DNA from: Paenibacillus oleatilyticus
GTDB taxonomy: Bacteria; Bacillota; Bacilli; Paenibacillales; NBRC-103111
NCBI RefSeq assembly: GCF_018998565.1
Contig: NZ_JAHNZO010000030.1
Span: 1-64,000, forward strand
Direction: 5' to 3'
Length of the DNA stretch: 64,000 nt
How positions within the stretch are numbered: the first letter of the stretch is position 1; every line of letters starts with the position of its first letter. Below are positions 18,296 through 27,067 of this stretch, piece after piece. The position numbers and the translations under genes were made by a program. The notes under the pieces are model-generated. The model was not told the origin of the DNA. It was given only the letters and a program-made list of their open reading frames with translations, and made no database searches.

Positions 18296-18952
18296 ATGCA
18301 AACGTTCACCGGCGTGTTCGAGATGATGGCAAGAGACTGGGATAAGCTCCTGAAGCTGACACTGGAGCATCTGTATATGAGCCTGAGCGGCGTGCTGCTG
18401 GCTGCCGCCATCGGCGTCCCGCTTGCCGTCTTCATGACGCGCAACCGCACAATCGCCCAAACGATTCAAGTATTCGTCAACATGGTGCAAACCATACCGT
18501 CGATCGCGCTGCTGCTTATCGTCATGATCTTTTTCGGTCTGGGCTATACGACCGCCATCATCGCGCTGATCTGCTATTCGTTTCTGCCGATTATTCAGAA
18601 TACGTACGAAGGACTGCGCAACGTGGACCCGCACCTGATCGAGGCCGGCAAAGGAATGGGCATGACCGACCTGCAGCTGCTCGTCAAAGTGAAGTTCCCG
18701 CTGGCGATGCCGGTCATGATGGCCGGATTCCGGGTCGCCACCGTGATCTCTATCGGGGTGGCAACGATCGCCACCTTCGTCGGCGCGGGCGGTCTCGGCG
18801 AGATGATCTACCGCGGCATCGCGACGACCGACGACGTCAAAGTACTGGCCGGTTCCATCCCCGCGGCGCTGCTGGCTGTCAGCATCGATTTCCTGCTGCG
18901 GTGGATTGAGAAAAAAACGGGCTGCAACCTGCACAAAGCCAAATCACACTAA
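18296..18952 (+). CDS. Quaternary-amine ABC transporter permease 2 (OpuCD-like)
   Basis: A 218-residue permease with the coupling motif EAGKGMGMTDLQLLVKVKFPLA and a glycine-rich VGAGGLGEMIYRG segment shared by OpuCD proteins. AAGGAG precedes the ATG, 15 bases after the binding-protein gene. Pairs with the permease at 16723. Confidence 0.92.
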   Translation: MQTFTGVFEMMARDWDKLLKLTLEHLYMSLSGVLLAAAIGVPLAVFMTRNRTIAQTIQVFVNMVQTIPSIALLLIVMIFFGLGYTTAIIALICYSFLPIIQNTYEGLRNVDPHLIEAGKGMGMTDLQLLVKVKFPLAMPVMMAGFRVATVISIGVATIATFVGAGGLGEMIYRGIATTDDVKVLAGSIPAALLAVSIDFLLRWIEKKTGCNLHKAKSH

Positions 18953-18969
18953 CGAACGGGGGTTTCGCT

Positions 18970-20406
18970 ATGCAAACGGCAACCGCAAAACAAAAGCTGT
19001 ACATCGGAGGACAATGGGTGGAAACGGAAAACGTTCATCCCATCTACAATAAATATACGGGCGAGCTGTTCTTGCAGGTCTGCAAAGCCGGTGAGCGCGA
19101 GGTATCCTTGGCCGTCGAGTCGGCGGAGCGCGCCTTTCGCAAGGTGCCGTTTACGCCGGAATACCGCTATACCGTGCTCTCCAAAGTATCCGCTCTGCTG
19201 CGGGAGCAAGCGGACGAGATTGCCCGGATCATCGCGCAGGAAGGCGGCAAGCCAATTACCGACGCCAAGGTGGAGGTCATCCGCTCGGCCAACACGTTCC
19301 TGCTCGCCGCAGAGGAAGCGAAGCATCTGAAGGGCGACATTGTCCCGACGCAGGCGACGCCCGGTGTCGGCAACCGCTTCATCTATACGATCAAGAAGCC
19401 GGTCGGCGTCGTCTGCGCGATTACGCCGTTCAACTTCCCGCTCAATCTGGTGTCGCACAAGGTCGCCCCGGCGCTGGCCGCGGGTAATCCGATCGTGATC
19501 AAGCCCGCTTCCGATACCGCAGCGGTTGCGCTCAAGTTATGTGAGCTGCTGGAGCAGGCGGGCATACCTGCCGGGTACGTCCAGTGCGTCGTCGGCGACG
19601 GCTCAACGGTCGGCGAGCAGCTGCTGCACGATCAGCGGATTACGTACTACACGTTCACCGGCTCCCCCGGCGTCGGCAAACATATCAAGCAGACGATCGG
19701 CCTGCGAAAAGCGACGCTGGAGCTTGGCTCCAACTCGGCAACCATCGTCCACGAGGACGGCAATGTAGCGAAGGCCGCCGAGCGGCTGGCCAAGATGGCG
19801 TTCGCCCATGCCGGGCAAATCTGCATCTCCGTGCAGCGCATTTTTGTCCATAAGGACGTGGCCCAGCCGTTCATGAAGGCGTTTCTCGGCCATGTGGAGA
19901 AGCTCAAGGTCGGCGACCCGCTTGATCCCGCTACGGACGTCGGGCCGATGATCAGCGAGAAGGAAGCGCAGCGCATCGAGGCGTGGGTCAACGAAGCGGT
20001 ACGGGAAGGCGCCAACGTCTTAACCGGGGGAACGCGCCAAGGCAGTTTGTTCCAGCCGACGGTCATCACGAACGCCTCCAAGGGCATGAAGGTCGTCGAC
20101 GAAGAAGTGTTCGCTCCCGTCGTCACGGTGACGACATTCGATACGATCGAGGAAGCGATCCGTCTGGTCAACGATTCCAAGTACGGGCTGCAAGCAGGCA
20201 TTTACACAAGCAACCTCTCCTTGTCTTATCAAATTCCGCATCTGCTCGAAGTGGGCGGCGTCATTATCAACGATACCTGCTGCTTCCGCGCGGACCAAAT
20301 GCCGTACGGCGGCGTCAAGGAAAGCGGCATCGGACGGGAAGGTCCTGCCTACGCTATCGAGGAAATGCTCGAAACCGTAACCGTCGTCGTTAATCTGGAC
20401 GAATAG
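18970..20406 (+). CDS. NAD(P)-dependent aldehyde dehydrogenase (proposed malic semialdehyde dehydrogenase)
   Basis: A 478-residue enzyme of the ALDH superfamily. Catalytic Cys285 (HAGQICISVQR), general-base Glu251 (LELGSNSA) and oxyanion Asn155 (TPFNFPLN) are present, with the cofactor motif FTGSPGVGKHI. In the proposed pathway it oxidises the 3-hydroxy-4-oxobutanoate released by the oxygenase to malate. Sequence alone shows only aldehyde oxidation; substrate is inferred from the operon. GGGGG precedes the ATG and the gene lies 17 bases after the permease gene. Confidence 0.88.
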   Translation: MQTATAKQKLYIGGQWVETENVHPIYNKYTGELFLQVCKAGEREVSLAVESAERAFRKVPFTPEYRYTVLSKVSALLREQADEIARIIAQEGGKPITDAKVEVIRSANTFLLAAEEAKHLKGDIVPTQATPGVGNRFIYTIKKPVGVVCAITPFNFPLNLVSHKVAPALAAGNPIVIKPASDTAAVALKLCELLEQAGIPAGYVQCVVGDGSTVGEQLLHDQRITYYTFTGSPGVGKHIKQTIGLRKATLELGSNSATIVHEDGNVAKAAERLAKMAFAHAGQICISVQRIFVHKDVAQPFMKAFLGHVEKLKVGDPLDPATDVGPMISEKEAQRIEAWVNEAVREGANVLTGGTRQGSLFQPTVITNASKGMKVVDEEVFAPVVTVTTFDTIEEAIRLVNDSKYGLQAGIYTSNLSLSYQIPHLLEVGGVIINDTCCFRADQMPYGGVKESGIGREGPAYAIEEMLETVTVVVNLDE

Positions 20407-20440
20407 CCGCGTGCGGACAAGGAAGGGATGGGATAACCAC

Positions 20441-21523
20441 ATGAAAACATATCGCATTGCGGTCATACCCGGCGACGGGATCGGTCCCGAAGTGATCGCC
20501 GAAGGCGTCAAGGTGCTGAACCGGGCGGCGGAGCTCGACGCCTCCTTTCGCTTCGAGTTCGTCACCTTTCCTTGGGGCTGCGAATATTACGCGAAGCACG
20601 GCAAAATGATGGACGACGACGGCATGGAGAAGCTTCGTTCGTTCGACGCCATTTATTTGGGTGCGGTCGGCTATCCCGGCGTTCCGGATCATATCTCGCT
20701 GTGGGGCCTGCTGCTGCGCATCCGCAAGGAATTCGATCAATATGTCAACATCCGTCCGATTCAGCTGCTGGACGGAGCCCCCTGTCCGCTCAAAGACGCC
20801 TCCAAAGCGGACATCGATATGCTCGTCATCCGCGAAAACAGCGAGGGCGAATATGCGGGCGCCGGAGACTGGCTGTTCAAAGGCAAGCCGGAGGAAGTCG
20901 TGCTGCAAACCGGTGTGTTCTCGCGCAAAGGGACGGAGCGCATTATCCGGTACGCCTACGAAACCGCCCGCCGGTTGAACAAATCGCTGACCAGCATCAG
21001 CAAAGGCAACGCCTTGAACTATTCGATGGTGTTCTGGGACCAGGTATTCGAAGAGGTCGGCCGGGACTACCCCGATGTCCAAACGTACTCGTATCTGGTC
21101 GACGCCGCGGCGATGTTCATGATCAAGCAGCCGCAGCGGTTCGAGGTCGTCGTCACGTCGAACCTGTTCGGCGATATTCTGACCGACCTCGGCGCGGCCA
21201 TCGCCGGCGGGCTCGGTCTCGCCGCAGGCGCGAATGTGAACCCCGAGCGCACGTATCCGTCGATGTTCGAGCCGATCCACGGGTCGGCGCCCGACATCGC
21301 CGGACGCGGGATCGCGAATCCGCTTGCGGCCGTCTGGTCGGCCAGCCAGCTGCTCGATTTTCTCGGCCAGGAACGCTGGGGCAAAGCCGTGCTGCAAGCC
21401 GTGGAGCAGGTGATGGTCGAGCGTGTGGCGCTGACGCCGGATATGGGAGGCACCGCCTCCACCTCGGAGGTTGGCGACCGGGTCGTTACCGCGCTGGCTG
21501 CATCGTCGGTAGCCGCGAAATAA
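20441..21523 (+). CDS. D-malate / tartrate dehydrogenase-decarboxylase (DmlA/TtuC-like)
   Basis: A 360-residue protein of the isocitrate/isopropylmalate dehydrogenase family. The segment GVPDHISLWGLLLRIRKEFDQ and the motif RENSEGEYAG are characteristic of the tartrate/D-malate branch. The enzymes oxidise D-malate with NAD and decarboxylate it to pyruvate. L-carnitine is (R), and cleavage at C4 followed by oxidation keeps the configuration and gives (R)-, i.e. D-, malate, exactly the substrate of this enzyme. The ATG at 20441 follows GGAAGGGATGGG, 34 bases after the aldehyde dehydrogenase gene. It is the last gene of the operon. Confidence 0.88.
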   Translation: MKTYRIAVIPGDGIGPEVIAEGVKVLNRAAELDASFRFEFVTFPWGCEYYAKHGKMMDDDGMEKLRSFDAIYLGAVGYPGVPDHISLWGLLLRIRKEFDQYVNIRPIQLLDGAPCPLKDASKADIDMLVIRENSEGEYAGAGDWLFKGKPEEVVLQTGVFSRKGTERIIRYAYETARRLNKSLTSISKGNALNYSMVFWDQVFEEVGRDYPDVQTYSYLVDAAAMFMIKQPQRFEVVVTSNLFGDILTDLGAAIAGGLGLAAGANVNPERTYPSMFEPIHGSAPDIAGRGIANPLAAVWSASQLLDFLGQERWGKAVLQAVEQVMVERVALTPDMGGTASTSEVGDRVVTALAASSVAAK

Positions 21524-21880
21524 TCCGAAGATGGGCAGTCCGACCGGACCGAGGCCCGACAAAATCGGCTTCAGCTTGCCGGTCACTGCATTAGAGAACC
21601 GCAGGTGCGCTATTGGATGCGGATTTGCCCATCTGCCCGAAATAGATAACCTGTGGTGCGCTAACGCCCTCATTTTGGGGAATATGAACATTTTTCGACA
21701 CGGTTAAGTGATTGCAGTTCCGCTATACCCCGCAGCCGCTTCGAATGTTCCACTTAACGCATCGTGCTTCCTCTATTTGCAAAAATAGGCCCCGGAAATC
21801 GGGCAACCAGAAATATGATCCGTGCTCACCAATGCAAACTCATAAAAAGCTTGGTGACTCAAGCGAGCTTGTTGATCTGG

Positions 21881-21904
21881 GCGGTCCAAACGGACCGCTT
21901 TTTT
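21881..21904 (+). terminator. Rho-independent terminator
   Basis: GCGGTCC (21881-21887), loop AAAC, GGACCGC (21892-21898), then six T. It either ends leftover transcription of the upstream operon or a short leader. Confidence 0.8.
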
Positions 21905-21993
21905 ATGTCCGCGGAAACCGGTCCCGCAGCTCCCTCTCCCGTTATTTCCTCAAGCCTCAGTCCGTTCCGCAGCCGTCCGCCTCTCCCTCCGAT

Positions 21994-22022
21994 TTGGACC
22001 ACTTGCCTGCGTGCAGTATAAT
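21994..22022 (+). promoter_or_regulatory. Sigma-A promoter of msrAB
   Basis: TTGGAC (21994-21999), 17 bases, TATAAT (22017-22022). The msrAB start is 58 bases downstream. Confidence 0.75.
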
Positions 22023-22079
22023 AGTATATACGAATGAACATGACATCACTCCCCCAACTTTATCGAAGAGGTGAATCCG

Positions 22080-23051
22080 ATGAGTCAACAACCGACCGAG
22101 CTGGCCACGTTTGCCGGCGGCTGCTTCTGGTGCATGGTCAAGCCGTTCGACGAGCTGCCGGGCATCGTTAAGATCGTATCCGGGTATACGGGCGGTCATA
22201 AGGAAAACCCGACGTATCAGGAAGTATGCTCCGAAACGACCGGACATCTGGAAGCCGTGCAAATTACGTTCGAGCCGGCCGTCTTCCCTTACGAAGATTT
22301 GCTTCAGCTGTTCTGGCAGCAGATTGACCCGACCGACGCGGGCGGACAGTTCCACGACCGGGGGGAGTCTTACCAGACGGCCATCTTCTACCATACGGAG
22401 GAGCAGAAGCAGAAAGCGGAAGCGTCCAAACGGGAGCTCGACGCCAGCGGCCGCTTCGACCGTCCGATTGTAACGCCGATTCTTCCCGCCTCCGTCTTCT
22501 ACCCTGCGGAGGATTACCATCAGGATTTCTATAAAACCAATCCGCTGCGCTACAACTCGTACCGCAAGGCGTCGGGACGCGACGATTTCATCAAGCGGCA
22601 TTGGAATACGCCCGCCGACAAAGCGAAGCTGAAAGACAAGCTGACGCCGATGCAGTGGGAAGTGACGCAAATGAACGGCACCGAGCCTCCGTTCCGCAAC
22701 GAATTCTGGGATCATAAGGAAGAAGGGCTCTACGTCGATATCGTCTCGGGCGAGCCGCTGTTCAGCTCACTGGACAAATTCGACTCCGGCTGCGGCTGGC
22801 CGAGCTTCACGAAGCCCGTCGTACCGCCCCTTGTGCAGGAAAAACCCGACTACAGCCATGGCATGATCCGGACGGAGGTCCGCAGCCGCAAAGCCGACTC
22901 GCACCTGGGCCATGTTTTTCCCGACGGCCCCAAAGATCAAGGCGGATTGCGCTACTGCATCAACTCCGCGGCGCTCCGCTTTATTCCGAAGGCCGATCTG
23001 GAGAAAGAAGGCTACGGAGCGTTCCTGTCTTTGTTCGAGCAGGAAAAATAG
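22080..23051 (+). CDS. msrAB: Bifunctional peptide methionine sulfoxide reductase MsrA-MsrB
   Basis: A 323-residue fusion. The MsrA half (about 1-170) has the catalytic GCFWC motif at its start and reduces Met-S-sulfoxide. The MsrB half (about 185-320) has [20 protein letters not shown] and [11 protein letters not shown], with the catalytic cysteine in YCIN, and reduces Met-R-sulfoxide. The paired CxxC zinc sites of some MsrB proteins are absent. No signal peptide, so cytoplasmic. ATG 22080 with GAGGTGAATCC upstream; its own sigma-A promoter is present. The acetyltransferase gene follows 33 bases later and may be co-transcribed. Confidence 0.95.
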   Translation: MSQQPTELATFAGGCFWCMVKPFDELPGIVKIVSGYTGGHKENPTYQEVCSETTGHLEAVQITFEPAVFPYEDLLQLFWQQIDPTDAGGQFHDRGESYQTAIFYHTEEQKQKAEASKRELDASGRFDRPIVTPILPASVFYPAEDYHQDFYKTNPLRYNSYRKASGRDDFIKRHWNTPADKAKLKDKLTPMQWEVTQMNGTEPPFRNEFWDHKEEGLYVDIVSGEPLFSSLDKFDSGCGWPSFTKPVVPPLVQEKPDYSHGMIRTEVRSRKADSHLGHVFPDGPKDQGGLRYCINSAALRFIPKADLEKEGYGAFLSLFEQEK

Positions 23052-23084
23052 CCCCGCCGAAAGCCGCGGAGAGGAGCTGCAACC

Positions 23085-23645
23085 GTGTTTAAATACCGCA
23101 TTGATTCGCAATTGGAACTGAAGCTGCTCGAACCGGGGGATGCCGGAGAGCTATTCCGGCTGACGGACGACAACCGCGCCTATCTGCGGGAATGGATGCC
23201 TTGGATCGACATGACGCAGACGGAGGAGGACAGCCGCGGATTCATCGAATCCGCCCGGCACAAGTGGGCCAAGGGCGAAGGAATAACCGCAGGCATTCTT
23301 GCAGAGGGAAAGCTGTGCGGAGTGATCGACCATCATTCGCTCAACTGGATGAACCGCAAGACGGCCATCGGCTATTGGCTGGCCGCCTCCGCTCAGGGCC
23401 GGGGGATCATGACCCGTGCCTGCCGTGCGATGATCGATTACGCGTTCGGTGAGCTGAAGCTGCACCGGGTCGAGATTATGGCGGGCACCGAGAATACCAA
23501 AAGCCGCGCCATTCCCGAGCGGCTCGGCTTTACGCAGGAAGGCGTCGCCCGCGGCGCTCAGAAGCTATATGACCGCTACATCGATTTGGCCGTATACAGC
23601 CTGCTTGCGGACGAATGGAACGCACAGAGCCCGAACGACAGCTGA
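23085..23645 (+). CDS. GNAT acetyltransferase of the RimJ/RimL group
   Basis: A 186-residue N-acetyltransferase. The acetyl-CoA loop is AAsAQGRGIMTRACRAMIDYAF, with the pyrophosphate-binding Q/RxxGxG/A pattern at QGRGIM. The sequence MPWIDMTQTEEDSRGFI is typical of B. subtilis YdaF-like proteins, thought to modify ribosomal proteins or other amines. Start GTG with GAGAGGAGC upstream. A bidirectional terminator follows. Confidence 0.85.
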   Translation: MFKYRIDSQLELKLLEPGDAGELFRLTDDNRAYLREWMPWIDMTQTEEDSRGFIESARHKWAKGEGITAGILAEGKLCGVIDHHSLNWMNRKTAIGYWLAASAQGRGIMTRACRAMIDYAFGELKLHRVEIMAGTENTKSRAIPERLGFTQEGVARGAQKLYDRYIDLAVYSLLADEWNAQSPNDS

Positions 23646-23658
23646 TGAATTCATTTGA

Positions 23659-23706
23659 GAAAACGGAGCGCCTCCACGATTCGAACCATGGAAGCGCTCC
23701 GTTTTC
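23659..23706. terminator. Bidirectional terminator between convergent genes
   Basis: GAAAACGGAGCGC (23659-23671) pairs with GCGCTCCGTTTTC (23694-23706), giving a T run on either strand. The last base pairs overlap the stop region of the diguanylate cyclase. Confidence 0.85.
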
Positions 23707-25343
23707 TAATCGGCTATGATCGTCCTGTTCTTCCCCGCTTCCTTGGCTTGATACAAAGCATGGTCGGCCCGTTGAAACAATAGTTCGGGGGATTCGGCGT
23801 GGGATGGATAGTCAGCGATACCCAATGAGACCGTCAGCGGGATTCCAAGGGGGTTCTCCCGTGTTTCAAAGGCTATACGAACCCGTTCCGCCGTGATCCA
23901 GGCATCCGGCGCGGTGGTGAACGGAAGAAGCACGACGAATTCTTCTCCGCCGTAGCGGCAGCATACGTCATTGGAGCGCACGGACGAAGTGAGGATGCGA
24001 GCCAAGTGCTTCAATACTTCGTCGCCCGCCTGATGACCGTAGGTATCGTTGATCGACTTGAACCGGTCGATATCCATCACGATAAGGGCGAAAGGCTGCT
24101 GCTTTTCCGTCCATTGCGACATGATGGATTCGAACGTTCTTCGGTTCGTTAGCCCCGTTAAAGAATCGGTCATGGCGGCATGTGTCAATTGATCGGTCTG
24201 TTTCTGCAAATCGCTTAACGCAAGCGTAATCGTCTGAGTCAATAAGTCGGCTTCCCGGTTCCAGTGATGCTTGATGTCCGGAAGAACGATTTTTTCGCCT
24301 CTCCCCAATTTACCTGCCAGGTTAGCCAAAGATACGAACGGACGGGCCAAGCGCCGGGCAAGCCATATGGCGGTGATCATCAATACGACAAATGGAGCCA
24401 GAGTATAGACGAGGATCGTTCGGATATAATTGTCCAATGCCTCGTATACGACGCTGATGGGAGATTGTACGATGACGCCCCAACCGTTTTCCGGAACGGG
24501 GGAATACCCGGCAAGAAAGGTGATGCCTTGGGAGTTGGTCACCTGGTCATACCCGCTTTCGCCCCGAAGCACCTTCTGAACGACCAGATTTGCGCTGTTA
24601 TCTTCGCCGATCCGGGATTTGTCCGGATGGTACAATAAATGACCGCTTGAGCTCACGATGTAAAAATACGATCCGTCGCCATCGATGTTATGCTTGCCAA
24701 ACATCGTATTCAATATATTATTTTCCTGCAAATAAAGACTGCCTCCGATAAAGCCGCGATATACTCCGTCTTTATCGTACAGCGGCTCGCTCATAAAAAC
24801 GATGCGACGTCCGGTTGACGAGGTGTAAGGCTTGGATATATAGGGCTTTCTTGATGCCAGCGCTTCTTTGGAGGCTTCCGCCGAGATATGCTGTCCCACC
24901 GCGCCGACGGAAGACGGAGCTATACTGCGGACGAGACCCGTTTCATCCACGACGGCGATGGAGTTGAAAAAACTGCCGCTGAGGCGCAGCATTTCAAGCT
25001 GCTTTTGCAGCTCCTGCTCATTCGATAGATGGTTTACCGAAATATAGGTACCGGTGTATTTCAACCCGGCCCGCATCGATTTGAATAAGGAATCGATGGA
25101 CTGGCTCATTTTGGCCGCGGCCGAATGGTTCAAGGCGAATCTCGTTTCGAATAACGATTGCTTATTGGAATGATAGGACGCCAGAAGCAGAATCGTCAAA
25201 GTAAGCGCGACGGAAAGGGAAACCAGCCCTGTTAAAAGCGTAGCAAGACTGATCTTCTTCTTTTTCGTAACATCAATCCCGCACAACCCGGAAATGGCAT
25301 TCGCCTCCTCGATTTCCAAGTGACTTTCCCCATAATTCGACAT
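23706..25343 (-). CDS. Membrane diguanylate cyclase with dCache sensor
   Basis: A 545-residue protein. First membrane helix about 33-55, extracellular dCache-type sensor about 65-305, second helix about 310-330, a short HAMP-like linker, then the GGDEF domain (about 385-545). The active-site motif is GGEEF (465-469), and the product-inhibition site RxxD is present five residues before it (R456-S-N-D459). It should make c-di-GMP from two GTP under feedback control. The N-terminal 30 residues are not hydrophobic and the ribosome site before the ATG at 25343 is modest, so a later start is possible. Confidence 0.9.
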   Translation of the reverse strand: MSNYGESHLEIEEANAISGLCGIDVTKKKKISLATLLTGLVSLSVALTLTILLLASYHSNKQSLFETRFALNHSAAAKMSQSIDSLFKSMRAGLKYTGTYISVNHLSNEQELQKQLEMLRLSGSFFNSIAVVDETGLVRSIAPSSVGAVGQHISAEASKEALASRKPYISKPYTSSTGRRIVFMSEPLYDKDGVYRGFIGGSLYLQENNILNTMFGKHNIDGDGSYFYIVSSSGHLLYHPDKSRIGEDNSANLVVQKVLRGESGYDQVTNSQGITFLAGYSPVPENGWGVIVQSPISVVYEALDNYIRTILVYTLAPFVVLMITAIWLARRLARPFVSLANLAGKLGRGEKIVLPDIKHHWNREADLLTQTITLALSDLQKQTDQLTHAAMTDSLTGLTNRRTFESIMSQWTEKQQPFALIVMDIDRFKSINDTYGHQAGDEVLKHLARILTSSVRSNDVCCRYGGEEFVVLLPFTTAPDAWITAERVRIAFETRENPLGIPLTVSLGIADYPSHAESPELLFQRADHALYQAKEAGKNRTIIAD

Positions 25344-25503
25344 TATTCGTCATAATCCTCTTCGTCTTCCGGTCTAAACCCAAAAGAATCCAAGCCGTCA
25401 ACCTAGGTGTGAGCTCCCCCTCTTCCCTCCCATTTGCCTCACCGCCATTCCTCCCATCCCTTCATCAAGTCGCCATACTTTCTTCAACAGTTCACCATAA
25501 TTG

Positions 25504-25519
25504 TGTGAAAAATATCACA
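25504..25519. promoter_or_regulatory. Fnr/Rex-type operator upstream of the cyd genes
   Basis: TGTGA-N6-TCACA at 25504-25519 is a perfect palindrome of the Crp/Fnr type and also close to the Rex consensus TTGTGA-N6-TCACAA. It is 83 bases before the first small gene of the cyd cluster. Both regulators control bd oxidase genes in Bacilli; sequence does not choose between them. Confidence 0.6.
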
Positions 25520-25586
25520 TGTATTGGGGTAAGATTGAACCAAGAACCACTTTGTTTAATTGTTTCTTGGGAGAGGTGATGATCCG

Positions 25587-25685
25587 TTGGAGCCTTACAA
25601 AAAGTATGAAAAGCGTCTGATGATCCTTATGTTCATCGTCGGGTTCGTCATGCTGCTTGCTTTTTTCAGGAGATTGTTCGCTTAA
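25587..25685 (+). CDS. 32-residue single-helix membrane peptide upstream of cydA
   Basis: Start TTG with a very strong ribosome site (GAGAGGTGATGATCCG). The product has a charged head, MEPYKKYEKR, then one hydrophobic helix LMILMFIVGFVMLLAFF, and ends RRLFA. It lies 35 bases before cydA in the same direction, after the Fnr/Rex-like site. The size and topology resemble the accessory peptides of bd oxidases (CydX, CydS), but a separate CydS-like gene follows cydB. I do not recognise this peptide family. Confidence 0.65.
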   Translation: MEPYKKYEKRLMILMFIVGFVMLLAFFRRLFA

Positions 25686-25720
25686 ATACATCCTGCTCGC
25701 CTGAAGGAGATGAACCTCTT

Positions 25721-27067
25721 ATGCAATACGATCCGGTATTTTTCAGCCGAATGCTAACCGAACTGACGCTGTCGTTCCACATCATCTTCGCTACGATCGG
25801 CGTCGGCGTTCCGGTTATGATCGCGCTCGCCGAATGGCGCGGCATCCGGACGAATGATCCGCACTACTTGCTGCTGGCCCGCCGCTGGACGCGCGGCTTC
25901 GTCATCACGGTCGCCGTAGGTGTCGTCACGGGGACCGCCATCGGTCTCCAGCTCAGTCTGCTGTGGCCGAGCTTTATGAAGATCGCCGGGCAGGCAATTG
26001 CGCTGCCGCTGTTTCTGGAGACGTTCGCCTTTTTTATCGAGGCGATATTCCTCGGCATTTACCTGTATACGTGGGACCGGTTCAAGAAGAAGACGACCCA
26101 CCTGCTGCTGATGATCCCGATCGTGATCGGGTCGTCCGCTTCCGCCTTCTTCATCACGACGCTAAACGCGTTTATGAATACGCCGCGCGGATTTACCCTG
26201 GAGAATGGCGTCATCAAGAACCTGCAGCCGCTGGTGGCGATGTTCAACCCGGCGACGCCGACGAAAGTATCTCACGTGCTCGCTTCGTCTTACACGACAT
26301 GCGCCTTGATTCTGGCTGCTATCGCCGCCTGGCAGCTGCTGCGCGGCAAAGATCACGTCTATCATAAAAAAGCGCTGAAGCTGACGATGACCGCCGCGTT
26401 CGTGTTTGCGATCAGTACCGCAGCCATCGGCGACTTGTCCGGCAAGTTTCTGGCCAAGTATCAGCCGGAGAAGCTTGCGGCGGCCGAGTGGCATTTCGAG
26501 ACCGAGACGCACGCGCCGCTCATTCTTGGCGGAGCCTTGGACGAAAACAACGAAGTCATATACGGCATCTCCATTCCGTATATGCTCAGCGTGCTCGCGC
26601 ATAACGATCCGGCAGGCGAAGTCATCGGCTTAAACGATTTTCCGAAGGACGAATGGCCGCCGCTCGTGATTCACTACCTGTTCAATTTCAAAATCGCCAG
26701 CGGCATGTTTCTGGTGCTCGTCGGCCTTCTTTACTTATTCCGGCGCCGACTTAGCCGAACATTGGAAGCACCGCGCTGGCTGCTGCGCATGATTGTCGTC
26801 GCAGGCCCGCTTGCGATGCTGACGATCGAAGTCGGCTGGTTTTTCGCAGAGCTCGGCCGGCAGCCCTGGATCCTGCGCGGCTTCATGAAAGTATCCGATG
26901 CGGCCACCACATCGGACCATGTCGATATGATGCTCGTCTTATTCTGTTTCCTGTACCTGCTGCTCGGCTTCACGGTCGTACGCGTGCTCGGCAAGCTGTT
27001 CCGCAAGCATGACGTCTTCGAGGAAATGATCACGCTCGGCATCGAGAAAGGAGGCCGCCGTCCATGA
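25721..27067 (+). CDS. cydA: Cytochrome bd quinol oxidase subunit I
   Basis: A 448-residue subunit with nine membrane helices. Candidate heme ligands are His20, His185 and a methionine in NFKIASGMFLV; Glu100 and Glu107 (FLETFAFFIEAIFLG) match conserved acidic residues near the heme and proton path. The periplasmic Q-loop is short, as in Bacillus and Geobacillus enzymes. It oxidises menaquinol and reduces oxygen to water with high affinity. It overlaps cydB by four bases (ATGA). Confidence 0.96.
   Translation: MQYDPVFFSRMLTELTLSFHIIFATIGVGVPVMIALAEWRGIRTNDPHYLLLARRWTRGFVITVAVGVVTGTAIGLQLSLLWPSFMKIAGQAIALPLFLETFAFFIEAIFLGIYLYTWDRFKKKTTHLLLMIPIVIGSSASAFFITTLNAFMNTPRGFTLENGVIKNLQPLVAMFNPATPTKVSHVLASSYTTCALILAAIAAWQLLRGKDHVYHKKALKLTMTAAFVFAISTAAIGDLSGKFLAKYQPEKLAAAEWHFETETHAPLILGGALDENNEVIYGISIPYMLSVLAHNDPAGEVIGLNDFPKDEWPPLVIHYLFNFKIASGMFLVLVGLLYLFRRRLSRTLEAPRWLLRMIVVAGPLAMLTIEVGWFFAELGRQPWILRGFMKVSDAATTSDHVDMMLVLFCFLYLLLGFTVVRVLGKLFRKHDVFEEMITLGIEKGGRRP

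Larger units (their letters stand above)
21524..22079. other. Intergenic region between the carnitine-type operon and msrAB
   Basis: No coding region was found. An inverted repeat AGATGGGCA / TGCCCATCT lies at about 21530-21632 and may end the operon. A clear terminator hairpin and a sigma-A promoter for msrAB lie further right. The T-box and S-box landmarks were looked for and not found. Confidence 0.6.

Noticed and set aside
21841-21904. Possible T-box or S-box leader before msrAB
   Set aside because: There is a terminator hairpin but no T-box sequence (GGTGG-ACCGCG type), no specifier arm and no S-box core; a sigma-A promoter lies after it.
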